64,000 nucleotides of DNA from JAUXJB01 sp965226855 (GTDB taxonomy: Bacteria; Myxococcota_A; UBA9160; SZUA-336): contig CBDDEE010000020.1 in the NCBI GenBank assembly GCA_965226855.1, forward strand, positions 89,233-153,232, written 5' to 3'. Below the pieces are notes generated by a model. That model worked only from the letters and a program-made list of their open reading frames with translations. It did not search any database and was not told the origin of the DNA. Below, one piece after another: positions 35,528-44,310 of this stretch; the stretch's first letter is position 1, and every line of letters starts with the position of its first letter. Position numbers and translations under genes: made by a program.

Positions 35528-35608
35528 CCTCCTGTTTCGTTACTCTACTGTAGGAGGTTAGCCGCGTCAAGGGGTTTCGTTACTTTGGTATATAAGTCCC
35601 TTTTATTT

Positions 35609-35751
35609 CTGCGTGTCGGAAAGAATGGTGTCGGCAGCGGTGCAAGGCTCGCCAAGCCTACGAGACATACGCCAAGCGAAGCCCGATCGTAGGTATCCCG
35701 ACCATGCCAATCCGCTTCTATCGCCCATGGTCCCACTCCCGGCGCAGCCAA
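35609..35751 (-). pseudogene. Possible endolysin amidase fragment cut by the transposon
   Basis: Reading toward the transposon, the minus strand gives WHGRDTYDRASLGVCLVGLA. N-acetylmuramoyl-L-alanine amidases of phages carry a similar SIG.CLVG strand. The remainder is lost at the transposon edge and I cannot find it on the other side. The match rests on one short segment. Confidence 0.22.
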
Positions 35752-35789
35752 CCGAAGAAGAGTGTGGCTGTATGTCCTATCCGAGCTCG

Positions 35790-37184
35790 CTAGGTCTTCA
35801 AGGACGCGACTCGACTCCCGGCGGCCGCATCAGGAGCCACGACGATGTCGGCAGGAAGCAGTGTCATGAGATCCTCACGAGTCGGCTCCTGTTCCGTGTG
35901 AGCGAGGCGAAGCGCCTGGTTCCTGAGAATGGCCTCGAACGTGTTGCGGACGTAGCGGCCGTTGCCGAAGGAGTGATCGGCGAGCGCGAGCCGTGTTCCG
36001 AATAGGGTTCTCAGCTCCACTCGGGCGCTTTCCTCGAGCCGGTAGCCGCCGCGCTCGGCCAGCTGCGCGAAGATGCGTTCGAGCTCGTCTTCATTGTAGT
36101 TCGCGAAGTGGATATACGTGTTGAAGCGGGAGCGGAGCCCAGGGTTCGAATCGATGAACTCAGTCATCTGCTCCGAATAGCCCGCCACGATGACCACCAG
36201 CCGTCTGCGGTGGTCTTCCATGAGTTTGACCAGCGTATCGATTGCGCGCTGGCCAAAGTCGCTCTCGCCTCCCTTCGCAAGGCTGTACGCCTCGTCGATG
36301 AACAGGATGCCGTCGAGCGCTTGTTCTACGATCTGTGCGGTCTTCACTTCTGTGTGGCCAACGTACTGTCCGACCAACCCGCTGCGGTCGGTCTCGATCA
36401 GATGGCCCTTGCGGAGGAGCCCGAGCGCACGGAAGACCTGAGCCACGAGTCGCGCCACTGTGGTCTTTCCGGTGCCGGGACTGCCGGTGAAGACCAGATG
36501 GTTCGTGAGCCCAGCCGTGGGAAGATCCATCGCTTCACGCTTCTTCTGCACCTCCAAGAAGCTCACGAGCTTCTTGACCTCCTGCTTCACCGGCTCTAAT
36601 CCCACCAGCCCACCGAGCTCCTCGAGACACGCCTCGAGGCTCCGAGCCTCGCTCTCGCGCCGCACGGTCAGCGGCCCCTCGAGCTGCTTCAAATTCGCCG
36701 CGATATCCGGCGCGAGCGCGACGGCCTGGCATAGTTCGTCCTCCACCCCCCGTGCGTCCTCCTCGTCTGCGCTCGGAACGAGCGTGGACCGCAGCTTCTT
36801 GAGAAAGATGATCTCGTCATCGGCAAGCTCGGCCGCAGCGAACACGGTGGCCAGAGCCACGCGGTAGACGGCGAGGCCCAGCTGAAGCTCCTGGCTCGCG
36901 GCCTTGAAGTCCACCAAGTCGAAGGAAGGTTGGCGCATCAGCCGATCGTCGAGCAGATCGCGATAAATGCGGCTCCATTGCAGGCGCTCCCTCAGTGCGC
37001 CGGAAAAGCGGCCTCGCTGCGCCGAGGACGAGCCCGCGGTGAAGTTCGCAACGAGGAAGAGCGCCATGTTGGCCTCGTAGTCGACCTCGAACCTGGAGTG
37101 GTGGCTGCGGAATGGCAACTCCGTGCGCACGAGGACCAGGGGCTCGGCACAGAACTTCACCAGGGCCTCGAGGCGCTCGGACAC
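35790..37184 (-). CDS. CbbX/SpoVK-type AAA+ ATPase
   Basis: 464 residues from a GTG 6 bases beyond the stop of the speD gene. The N-terminal 220 residues are helical and hold a terB-like stretch (LADDEIIFLKKLRSTLVPSA). The AAA+ module then reads LGGLVGLEPVKQEVKKLV, Walker A FTGSPGTGKTTVARL, VGQYVGHTEVKT, Walker B ILFIDEAYSL, arginine finger region NPGLRSRFNTYIHF and sensor 2 GNGRYVRNTFEAIL. CbbX-like ATPases remodel other protein complexes as hexamers. As the last gene of the polyamine/PspA operon it may remodel one of those products. Confidence 0.88.
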   Translation of the reverse strand: MSERLEALVKFCAEPLVLVRTELPFRSHHSRFEVDYEANMALFLVANFTAGSSSAQRGRFSGALRERLQWSRIYRDLLDDRLMRQPSFDLVDFKAASQELQLGLAVYRVALATVFAAAELADDEIIFLKKLRSTLVPSADEEDARGVEDELCQAVALAPDIAANLKQLEGPLTVRRESEARSLEACLEELGGLVGLEPVKQEVKKLVSFLEVQKKREAMDLPTAGLTNHLVFTGSPGTGKTTVARLVAQVFRALGLLRKGHLIETDRSGLVGQYVGHTEVKTAQIVEQALDGILFIDEAYSLAKGGESDFGQRAIDTLVKLMEDHRRRLVVIVAGYSEQMTEFIDSNPGLRSRFNTYIHFANYNEDELERIFAQLAERGGYRLEESARVELRTLFGTRLALADHSFGNGRYVRNTFEAILRNQALRLAHTEQEPTREDLMTLLPADIVVAPDAAAGSRVASLKT

Positions 37185-37189
37185 TACAA

Positions 37190-37579
37190 TCAGGGAGCCG
37201 CGCGCGGCATCCGGCCTCGTTCGACCACCCTCGCGTCGATGCGGCGTGCGCGGAGCTCTCGCGCAAGATGTTTGCCGATCTGCTCCAGATCGATCCGCGG
37301 CGAGCAGCTGAACATGTCGAGGGCCGCACATCCCAATTCGGGCCAAGTGTGGATGGTGAGATGGCTCTCGGCAATCATCACGACGCCGCTCACGCCCTGT
37401 GGACTGAAGCGATGAAACATCGCGTCGATCACGGTGGCGCCGGCTCCCCGGGCCGCATCGAGCAGGAGTTGGCGTATCTCACCTGGATCATCGAGGTACT
37501 TGCGCGGGCAGTCGTAGACCTCGAGCGTAAGGTGCCGGCCCAACAGAGACCGCGGTTCCTCGTTGCTATACGCGCACAC
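37190..37579 (-). CDS. speD: S-adenosylmethionine decarboxylase proenzyme
   Basis: About 129 residues from the GTG at 37579. The core SLLGRHLTLEVYDCPRKYL, HRFSPQGVSGVVMIAESHLT and IHTWPELGCAALDMFSCSPR is diagnostic. The enzyme self-cleaves between Glu and Ser of AESH to form its pyruvoyl group. It makes decarboxylated AdoMet, the aminopropyl donor for spermidine. The frame stays open 190 bases further upstream, but that part is arginine-rich and overlaps pspA, so I reject it. Together with the spermidine-synthase-like gene it brackets the operon. Confidence 0.9.
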   Translation of the reverse strand: MCAYSNEEPRSLLGRHLTLEVYDCPRKYLDDPGEIRQLLLDAARGAGATVIDAMFHRFSPQGVSGVVMIAESHLTIHTWPELGCAALDMFSCSPRIDLEQIGKHLARELRARRIDARVVERGRMPRAAP

Positions 37580-37622
37580 GGCCGCAGGCTCTGGTGACGG
37601 GAGTGACCTTTTCAACGGGCTG

Positions 37623-38309
37623 CTAGGCATTCGCAAGCTTGGCCTTGAGTGCGTCCAGCTTCTGCTGAACCTCGCTGCTGCTCGTCTTGGTCTCGAGGCC
37701 CGCGAACTCCGCCTCGAGCCGGTCGCCCGTCTGCGCCTCGGCGAGTTCCTGAGCCGCTTCGGCTTCATAGCCGGCGCGCTCGGCCTTGGCCTTGAGCCGC
37801 TCCATCAGGTTGTCGACATCGCCGGTCTGCGAGATCTTCGCTTTCGCCTCGTAGATGGACTTCTTGACGGCCGCGGCCTTGCTCTGGGCAATGATGAAGT
37901 CCTTGTTGCGCCGATACTCTGCCAGCTGGTCGTCGAAACTCGTGATGTCCTGCTTGAGGCTATCGAGCGTCTTGCGCTGGTCCTTCCAGTTGGCTTCGAC
38001 CGAGCTGACCTTTTGCTCGTGCTCGGTAGCTCGGCTCAGGGCCTTGACTGCCAGATCGTCGCGTCCGGCTTTGAGCGCGGCCTCCGCCTTGCTCTCCCAG
38101 TCATGTTGTTGCACGCGCTCCCGCTCCATCATTGCCTTGGTTTGACGCTCGGTCGCGATACAGCCCTGAACCGCCTTCTTCGCCTCGCGGATCTGCTTTT
38201 CTTTGTCGCGAATGGCCTGATCCAGCATCAGCTCCGGCCGCTCGAGCTTGTCCACGGCGGTGTGCGTCGCTGCCTGCCCGATCTTGAAGAGTCTCGAAAG
38301 AATGCTCAT
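37623..38309 (-). CDS. pspA: PspA/IM30-family membrane-stress protein
   Basis: 228 residues from an ATG with GGAGAGACGAAC upstream. It begins MSILSRLFKIGQAATHTAVD and continues KLERPELMLDQAIRDKEKQI as a long coiled coil, the hallmark of PspA/Vipp1 proteins that polymerise on damaged inner membranes. The likely orthologue is E. coli YjfJ, which also sits next to a DUF2170 gene. A 14-base gap separates it from that gene. Confidence 0.92.
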   Translation of the reverse strand: MSILSRLFKIGQAATHTAVDKLERPELMLDQAIRDKEKQIREAKKAVQGCIATERQTKAMMERERVQQHDWESKAEAALKAGRDDLAVKALSRATEHEQKVSSVEANWKDQRKTLDSLKQDITSFDDQLAEYRRNKDFIIAQSKAAAVKKSIYEAKAKISQTGDVDNLMERLKAKAERAGYEAEAAQELAEAQTGDRLEAEFAGLETKTSSSEVQQKLDALKAKLANA

Positions 38310-38323
38310 GTTCGTCTCTCCGT

Positions 38324-38740
38324 TCAGGCCGCGCTTACGGCACCCTGGAGTACTTCTGCTGCCCGGTCCACCGCGAGTTCGAGCGAATCGAACACGCACA
38401 AAAGCTCCTCGTCACAGAGGTCGCTGGTCTCTCTCCGCTCCACGAGTACCAGGCGCGGATCGTCGCGGTTCGAGCTGTCGATGCCCAGGCTCACGGGGAG
38501 GATCACGGTGTTGAGATCGAGCAGCTGGAAGTAGAGATCCTGACTCGCGATCGCATCGATGTTGCCGAGGTCCACCTCGAAGAAGATGTTGCCATCTCCA
38601 ATACGCAGGAATACCGGCAGCTCATCGTCTCGGGTCACCTTGTAGATGCCCTCCCCCAGGTCCTCGACCAAGAACTCTCGAAGCTCCAGGAACTCGAGCA
38701 GGTTGACCTTCTTGGTCGATCGGATCGGTATCTGTTTCAT
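38324..38740 (-). CDS. DUF2170 (YjfI-like) protein
   Basis: 138 residues: ELREFLVEDLGEGIYKVTRD, VFLRIGDGNIFFEVDLGNID and LDLNTVILPVSLGIDSSN. Small acidic cytoplasmic proteins of this type directly precede the PspA-family gene yjfJ in E. coli and many other genomes. The ATG comes one base after the stop of the K+ channel gene, so translation is probably coupled. Exact role unknown. Confidence 0.75.
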   Translation of the reverse strand: MKQIPIRSTKKVNLLEFLELREFLVEDLGEGIYKVTRDDELPVFLRIGDGNIFFEVDLGNIDAIASQDLYFQLLDLNTVILPVSLGIDSSNRDDPRLVLVERRETSDLCDEELLCVFDSLELAVDRAAEVLQGAVSAA

Positions 38741-38741
38741 T

Positions 38742-39866
38742 TCATCCTCCTCGAGGCAGGTCGCTCGGCGCTTCGGACTGGCTCAGCTCACCGAGCGAGG
38801 CTTGCAGTGCTGGAAAGTCTTGCGGCTCATCTGCGAGCACGATCAAGCGATCGCCCTCTTGGATGACCCGGTTCTTGTCGGGGTTCAGCTCGATCTTCTC
38901 GTCGTTGATGATACCGATCAGCTGGATGTTCGTCGGATGCGAGAGCACCGCCAGTTGCAGCTCCTTGACCCGCCGCCCCCCGAGCGTGGTGTCGTGGATA
39001 TAGAACTGGCTTCCCCTCCGATTGGAGATCACCTGCTGGACGACGGCGTGGACGCCCGGATTCACGAACTCCTGGGCCATGAGGCAATCGGAGACGCCCT
39101 CGTCGAATACGATTCCGTCGACTCCGGCGCGGTGCATCATCCTCTCGTTCTTCTTGCTTACGAGCTGAACGATTACACGAAGTTCTACACCCTTCTCGCG
39201 GCTCAAGGTCTCGAGTGTCAGGCCGATCGCGAGCGTCGCTGCGTCGCTGCGGGGATCGGACGGGTCGATCGCAAACACGAAGACTCCCGCGGCCTTCAGT
39301 ACACACGCGCGGGCGAGCACATCTTCCTGCGTCGCGTCGCCACGGACATAGTGGATGCTCTGCTGCTCGAGCTCGTCGGGGAGCTCCTCGAAACGGTCGC
39401 TCACGAGCACGACTTCCCGGTTCGCGTGATCGCTATGCTGACGCAGTTCGCCGACGAACTGAAGCACCTTGCTCGTGTTCGGACAATTGCAAATGACGAT
39501 ATGATCCTGCATGTCCATGGCGAGAATCCCCTTTCTTCGCTTGGAGAGCCGATTGATCACGGCCTCGGCAACAGTACCGGCCAAGTACGCCACCAAGCCG
39601 ATCCCGACGATCATCGAGGGATACGACACCAAGAAACGACCCACAGCCGTCTGAGCATAGTAGTCGCCATAGCCCACAGTTGTCATGGTCACCATTGCCC
39701 ACCACAAACCGTCCGCCAAAGAGAGCCCAGGCTGGGCCTCTTGCTCGACTAGATAGAACAGCGCCCCGAACAGGAGGTTCATCAGGAACACGATTGCGAG
39801 CACGCTCGGCAGGCTCTGGCCGAGCAGGTGACGTCGCCGAAACCACCTGACGAGTTGGATCACCAC
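38742..39866 (-). CDS. K+ channel with TrkA-type regulatory domain
   Basis: I chose the GTG at 39866, eight bases beyond the preceding stop; the longer open frame upstream is arginine/serine-rich noise. Two membrane helices (VLAIVFLMNLLFGALFYLVE; FLVSYPSMIVGIGLVAYLAG) flank a pore loop with the selectivity filter TVGYGD. A cytoplasmic TrkA-N/RCK domain follows (HIVICNCPNTSKVLQFVGEL, RGDATQEDVLARA) and then a TrkA-C-like end (IQEGDRLIVLAD). The usual GxGxxG loop reads CNCPNTSK, so nucleotide binding may differ. Polyamines block many K+ channels, which may explain the link to speD and the spermidine-synthase-like gene. Confidence 0.88.
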   Translation of the reverse strand: MVIQLVRWFRRRHLLGQSLPSVLAIVFLMNLLFGALFYLVEQEAQPGLSLADGLWWAMVTMTTVGYGDYYAQTAVGRFLVSYPSMIVGIGLVAYLAGTVAEAVINRLSKRRKGILAMDMQDHIVICNCPNTSKVLQFVGELRQHSDHANREVVLVSDRFEELPDELEQQSIHYVRGDATQEDVLARACVLKAAGVFVFAIDPSDPRSDAATLAIGLTLETLSREKGVELRVIVQLVSKKNERMMHRAGVDGIVFDEGVSDCLMAQEFVNPGVHAVVQQVISNRRGSQFYIHDTTLGGRRVKELQLAVLSHPTNIQLIGIINDEKIELNPDKNRVIQEGDRLIVLADEPQDFPALQASLGELSQSEAPSDLPRGG

Positions 39867-39873
39867 GAGATCA

Positions 39874-40707
39874 TCAAAACAGGAAGACCGCCAGCCAGAG
39901 CGGACTGACGTAGAACGGGTCGTAGTATGGCTGGTAGTACGCGGACGGGTACTGCTCGACCCACACATGCTCAACGTGCTCTTCCTCGTCCGGGTCGACC
40001 TGGGCGGGCGTGAGGCCGCCGCCGCCTTCTGAGCCACCGCCGGAGCGGCGCTCCTCGTCGTCGAGCAGGTCGGTCAAGAGCTTGGCGCCTTGCGTCAGCA
40101 CGTCGCCAATCACGTCCTTGCCCGGCACCTTGTCCCGACCGCTTCCGTAGCCGAGCTCGTCGACGTGAATCGCGGTCTCGACGATCTTCGCGATCTGATC
40201 CCAGACACTGCCCAGGAGGAGATCGAACTGCCAGCCGGTTTCGTCTCGCCCGAACCTGCCCTCATTGATGAAGCTCATGAAGACGATCTCGACCGGATCG
40301 ATGTTCTTGAACTCCGCCGCGGCCACGCGCAGATCGTCCCAGCGCGCCTGTCTCAGATACGCCTTCCACTCCTGTTCGTCTTCGAGCTCAAAGTAGCGGG
40401 CAAAGGCGAACTCTCCGGCTTCGAGATCCACGCCGCAGTAGATATCGAAAATACGCAGGAACTCACTGTAACGTGCCATGAACAGCCGCAGTGCTTCGCG
40501 ACCCTTCTCGGTTGGCACGTAGCGCTCCTTGTCGTGGATCTCGATGCACTCATTCACCAGGAGGTGTTCGAGGATCGGTTCGAGGTCCGCGTCGTTTCTT
40601 TCCAGCAAGAGCGGGAACGTCTTCGGCGTGTTGATCATGTGGTCGAGCACGTAGATCGACGCGAAGCGCTGCTTTGTTTCGTCAGTGATCTTCGGCTTTC
40701 GGCTCAC
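39874..40707 (-). CDS. Conserved protein with winged-helix-like N-terminus
   Basis: 277 residues. The N-terminal 75 (KTFPLLLERNDADLEPILEH, LLVNECIEIHDKERYVPTEK) look like a winged-helix pattern of helices and a wing. The middle is a conserved acidic domain (FARYFELEDEQEWKAYLRQA, DPVEIVFMSFINEGRF). The C-terminus is Gly/Glu-rich and then aromatic (YPSAYYQPYYDPFYVSPLWL), ending hydrophobic, so it may touch the membrane. No family name is certain. It shares the operon with PspA and DUF350 genes. Confidence 0.65.
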   Translation of the reverse strand: MSRKPKITDETKQRFASIYVLDHMINTPKTFPLLLERNDADLEPILEHLLVNECIEIHDKERYVPTEKGREALRLFMARYSEFLRIFDIYCGVDLEAGEFAFARYFELEDEQEWKAYLRQARWDDLRVAAAEFKNIDPVEIVFMSFINEGRFGRDETGWQFDLLLGSVWDQIAKIVETAIHVDELGYGSGRDKVPGKDVIGDVLTQGAKLLTDLLDDEERRSGGGSEGGGGLTPAQVDPDEEEHVEHVWVEQYPSAYYQPYYDPFYVSPLWLAVFLF

Positions 40708-40717
40708 CTGTTCCTCG

Positions 40718-41617
40718 TCAGAAGCTGGCCCCGATCAACGCAGCAACTGCGATGGCCGAGCCGCCTTCGATGAGTGCCGCCCCCCAGTTTCGGTCCGTAC
40801 TCACCTCATCGTCGAGCAACCGCCCGGGGAGCAGGAACTTGTCGACGAGGTAGCGACAGCCGAGCAGCAGCACCGTGCCCATCACAAACCACAGCGCCAG
40901 GCCTAGCAAGGAGTCGTAACGCGATAGATAGCTCGATACCAGAACAGAAACCGCGATCAGGCTCAGGCCCAGCGACACGCCGGCCGCGGCATTGTCCTGC
41001 TCGATCTCGTGGTGAACGTCGTACCGAGTGGCCAGCTGATAGACCTTCCCGAACAGCACGAAGATCACTTGGGCCGCTAGAAAATAGGCGACCGTCTCGA
41101 CGATCGAGGTGAGGATCGAAGCGCCCTCGCCCATGAGGAGGACCCGGATGATCAGCGCGGACCCGACGAAAGATCCGAACTCCACAGCGCCGGTGCCTAC
41201 GTTCTGGTCCTCCACGAGCTCCTTCGTATTCAAGAAGGAGCTGAGCAGCCACTTGTCGTTGATCCAGCGCGCGAGCTGCAGCAGCACGATTCCGATGACA
41301 CCCCAGAGCAGGGTGTCGCCCACGTCCAGCAGGAGATCGCGGCGCGCGGATCCCGTGGCCAGGCTCGAGGACTCCTGAGAGACGACCCCCTCGAGGATGA
41401 TCCCCAGCCCCAGGAGATAGCCGACGAAGGACACCGCAATCGCGCGATTGTCCTTCTCGACCAGCTGTTCGTTCAGCTTGTAGGGCGTCAATAGGTCGTA
41501 GATCCATTTACCAAGCACGAAGATGCCGAGCATCGTCACCAGGTAGATCATCGAATGGGGATCGAGGAGTTCCCAGACTTCGCTGACGTCGATCGCGTTA
41601 CTCACCAGCTCGTTCAT
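40718..41617 (-). CDS. DUF350 double-module membrane protein (YjfL-like)
   Basis: 299 residues with about eight membrane helices in two related halves. Each half carries the DUF350 pattern: NEQLVEKDNRAIAVSFVGYL in the first and HHEIEQDNAAAGVSLGLSLI in the second, with DNxA..VS as the shared core. E. coli YjfL has a single module; this is a duplicated version. It lies 10 bases before the winged-helix-like gene. Confidence 0.85.
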   Translation of the reverse strand: MNELVSNAIDVSEVWELLDPHSMIYLVTMLGIFVLGKWIYDLLTPYKLNEQLVEKDNRAIAVSFVGYLLGLGIILEGVVSQESSSLATGSARRDLLLDVGDTLLWGVIGIVLLQLARWINDKWLLSSFLNTKELVEDQNVGTGAVEFGSFVGSALIIRVLLMGEGASILTSIVETVAYFLAAQVIFVLFGKVYQLATRYDVHHEIEQDNAAAGVSLGLSLIAVSVLVSSYLSRYDSLLGLALWFVMGTVLLLGCRYLVDKFLLPGRLLDDEVSTDRNWGAALIEGGSAIAVAALIGASF

Positions 41618-41624
41618 GGCTTCC

Positions 41625-42455
41625 TCACTTTCCGCCGCGATAGCCGCCGGACGAACGCGATGATCGCGCCGAACGTTGTGTTGTTGGTCTGCCGAACCCC
41701 CCGCTCCGAGTGGATTGGCCGCCCGACCGAGTCTGGAACGAGCGCCGAGAAGTCGTGGCCTTGCGAAGAGATGTCTTCTGACTCTGTACCTGGCTTGCGT
41801 GACGACTGGACAGCTGCGAGCTGGTGCTCGATGCCAGCCTCGAATTCTGCGTTGCGCGGGCGGTCCGCGTCCGGTAGCTGACAGGTGCGGCGACCCTGTA
41901 GCGCGAATAGTAGCCGGGATAGCGACCGTAGTAGTACGGCGAGCGGTAGAGGGAATGGGAGCTGAAAAGCCACCGCACCATCAAGTAGTCGCCGATGCCA
42001 AACGAGCTGTGATGGTAGTGATTGGCCCCGTAGACTCGCTCGTTCCCCCGAATTTCGAGGGCGGCTTCCGACTCCGTAGTCTTCTCGATGTCGATCGTTG
42101 CGACCTCTTGTTGTTGACCGTCCTTCAGCTTGGCGATCAGCATGAACCCGCGCGAATTGCCGCCACCGAACTCCTCGACCGAGATGTAGTCCACCTCACC
42201 ATCGCTATCGAGATCGAGATTATTGAGCCGGCGCGATGGGTCGTTGATCTGACGCTCGAGGTCTTCGGCGTTGCTGGCGGTCTTGACGAGCTCGCCCACT
42301 GCGCGAAGATCGAGGCCCTCTCTCGCGCCCGCCGGGATCTGGACGCTGGTCACGTTCACGTCGTACTGATCCGGCGAGGAGCAAGAGCTCCAGAGCGAGA
42401 AGCCCAAGAACAACACCAGCGCCCCGCCAACCAGCTTGAGCGTGTTCTCCGTCAT
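41625..42455 (-). CDS. Putative lipoprotein with Ser/Arg-rich tail
   Basis: 276 residues. A hydrophobic start (LKLVGGALVLFLGFSLWSSC) could be a lipoprotein signal. The conserved part runs DYISVEEFGGGNSRGFMLIA, NERVYGANHYHHSSFGIGDY, LMVRWLFSSHSLYRSPYYYG. The last 90 residues are Ser, Arg and Thr rich and end GGYRGGK, probably disordered. Its place corresponds to yjfM in the E. coli locus, but I cannot show homology. It ends eight bases before the DUF350 gene start. Confidence 0.7.
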   Translation of the reverse strand: MTENTLKLVGGALVLFLGFSLWSSCSSPDQYDVNVTSVQIPAGAREGLDLRAVGELVKTASNAEDLERQINDPSRRLNNLDLDSDGEVDYISVEEFGGGNSRGFMLIAKLKDGQQQEVATIDIEKTTESEAALEIRGNERVYGANHYHHSSFGIGDYLMVRWLFSSHSLYRSPYYYGRYPGYYSRYRVAAPVSYRTRTARATQNSRLASSTSSQLSSRHASQVQSQKTSLRKATTSRRSFQTRSGGQSTRSGGFGRPTTQRSARSSRSSGGYRGGK

Positions 42456-42537
42456 GCGAGTGCCTCCGGGTGCTGTTGCTCCTGTCTCTTATGCTCCAGT
42501 CTCTCAGTCTGGGAGTTCGCATGAGTTCTGTGGGTCT

Positions 42538-44310
42538 TCATAGCCGTTGCCACGCCTCCAGGTAGTACCGATAGACAGCGTCTCGGGTCACGGTGTTTAT
42601 GGACGTTTCGCTGGTCTCTAACTGGCCGCGTCCGAAAATCAGCGACGCTCCCACGAGCTCCGGGGTGAGGTAGCGAGTCGGAACGGAGAACGGTTTGAGA
42701 CTCTGCATGGCCTCTCGGAGCTGAGCCTCGCTGCGTCGGTCGTCGCGGCTCCCGATCCACCACCCCCACTCGCCGAACGAGGGAATGCTGTCATGGTAGG
42801 GCACAGTCGCCAGCCCCGCCGCTCGAAGGGTCCGCCCAATGCAGAGGAAGGCCTCGCTCGCATGGACCGGTGAGCTCGATTGCTGCGCGAAGACGCCGTC
42901 GATCGCGAGCTTTGTGCGCAGTAGTTCGTAGAACTGCAGGCTGTAGAGCTTGGACAGCTCCGGCGCATTGGGGTCCGGAAAGTCGATCAGGATCACATCG
43001 AACAGGCCGGGCACCTGCTCGAGAAAGCGGACTGCATCGATGTTCATGACGCGAATGGTCGGGCCGGGCTCGGAGGACGGGCGACGAGCTCGGTGGTTCG
43101 GCAGCTGGAGCAAGATGGGCTCCCCGGCCACGACCGCCGCGCTCGGCATGAGGCGCACCCGCTCGGAGGCAAGGCTGTTCGCGTTCAGGGCCCTTAGCGC
43201 GGGGTGCTGCGATGCCAGCTCCGTCATCGCGGGATCGATGTCGACCAGAGTGACCGTCTCAACATCGGGATAACGGAGCACTTCACGGAGCGCCAACCCG
43301 TCGCCGCCTCCCAGAATGAGTACGTTCTGCCGGCGCGGCGCGATGCTCAAGGCGGGGTGTACCAGGTGCTCATGGTAGATGTGCTCGTCGAAGCTGTGAA
43401 ACTGAAGGTGGCCGTTGATGTAGAGCGCGATGCTGCCCGAGGGCGATTGCGTCAAGACGATGTGCTGAAAGGGCGTGGTCTTGCTGAGCAAGATCCGGTC
43501 GCGATAAAGCTTCTGCTCCGAGAAGCTGGTCCAGTCGTCGGCGGCCGCGAGGCCCAGACTCAGACTAAACAGTCCGGCAGCGAGCGTTCCTCCGAACCAC
43601 CAACGGGCACTAACCAGGCGTCGGAAGTACAACAAGGCGATGATCGCTGCGGAGAGGTTCAGAAGTCCCAAGACGAATGCGCTCTCGGTGATCGAGAAGA
43701 AGAGCGGCAGGATGAAGACCCAGGCCAGCGCGCCACAGAGCGCGCCAACGTAGTCCATCTTCAGGATCCCGCCAAGGTTGGCGCCGAGTTCCTGCCCGGA
43801 GCGCTGATTGATCCGCGTCAACAGCGGAATCTCAAATCCGATGAGCAGGCCGATGCCGCTGATCAGAGCGTATTGAACCAGGAGGTAACCCTCGAGCCAT
43901 TGGCCGTAGACGTAGAGCAGGGCGATCGGCCCGAAGCCGCCCGCAAGGCCCACCAGGAGCTGCACCAGAAGCAGCTTCTCGATCAGTCGATGACTCGAGA
44001 AGTACTTCTGAAGATCTGCGCCCACGCCCATGAAGAACATCATCACGCCGATGATCACAGCCCACTGACGCGCGGAGTTGCCCAGCAGGTCGGACGCAAT
44101 TTTGCTCAACGTGTACTCGTACGCGAGGCCGCAGCCCCCCATCACGAACATCGAGAGATAGAGAACCGCAGTATCCGAGCGTCCAGTCCCGGACTCTGGT
44201 GCTCCCCAGCCCAGCCTCGCTTCCACGATCGGCCTCCGTTTCCCATTCTGGGGGCTAGACGTGCCCTGGGGCAGCCCGATTAAAGCATGTTCAAGGATGC
44301 TCGGGAGCAC
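42538..44310 (-). CDS. speE: Membrane-embedded spermidine-synthase-like protein
   Basis: 590 residues. Seven or so membrane helices (MFVMGGCGLAYEYTLSKIAS onward) are followed by a spermidine-synthase fold: FQHIVLTQSPSGSIALYING, HLVHPALSIAPRRQNVLILG, GGDGLALREVL, VDIDPAMTELA and VILIDFPDPN. The GGGDGL and DFPDPN motifs bind decarboxylated AdoMet and the polyamine. Start uncertain: the GTG at 44310 lies close to an IS1182 remnant, which may have replaced the native 5' end and promoter. First gene of the operon that ends with the AAA+ ATPase. Confidence 0.88.
   Translation of the reverse strand: MLPSILEHALIGLPQGTSSPQNGKRRPIVEARLGWGAPESGTGRSDTAVLYLSMFVMGGCGLAYEYTLSKIASDLLGNSARQWAVIIGVMMFFMGVGADLQKYFSSHRLIEKLLLVQLLVGLAGGFGPIALLYVYGQWLEGYLLVQYALISGIGLLIGFEIPLLTRINQRSGQELGANLGGILKMDYVGALCGALAWVFILPLFFSITESAFVLGLLNLSAAIIALLYFRRLVSARWWFGGTLAAGLFSLSLGLAAADDWTSFSEQKLYRDRILLSKTTPFQHIVLTQSPSGSIALYINGHLQFHSFDEHIYHEHLVHPALSIAPRRQNVLILGGGDGLALREVLRYPDVETVTLVDIDPAMTELASQHPALRALNANSLASERVRLMPSAAVVAGEPILLQLPNHRARRPSSEPGPTIRVMNIDAVRFLEQVPGLFDVILIDFPDPNAPELSKLYSLQFYELLRTKLAIDGVFAQQSSSPVHASEAFLCIGRTLRAAGLATVPYHDSIPSFGEWGWWIGSRDDRRSEAQLREAMQSLKPFSVPTRYLTPELVGASLIFGRGQLETSETSINTVTRDAVYRYYLEAWQRL

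Larger units (their letters stand above)
32851..35600 (-). mobile_element. Complete IS1595-type transposon with passenger genes (2750 bp)
   Basis: The left end GGGAATTATATACCAAAGTA (continuing ACGA) and the right end, whose complement is GGGACTTATATACCAAAGTA (continuing ACGA), match at 23 of 24 positions. The same eight bases, TTTTATTT, flank both ends (32843-32850 and 35601-35608); an 8-bp duplication is what IS1595 elements make. The transposase lies at the right end. The left two thirds hold at least five small genes unrelated to transposition, which is unusual for an IS of normal size but known in this family. Confidence 0.92.

Noticed and set aside
43204..44283. A 359-codon plus-strand frame opposite the spermidine-synthase-like gene
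   Set aside because: Gln/Asp/Glu-rich shadow of a gene with strong motifs on the other strand.
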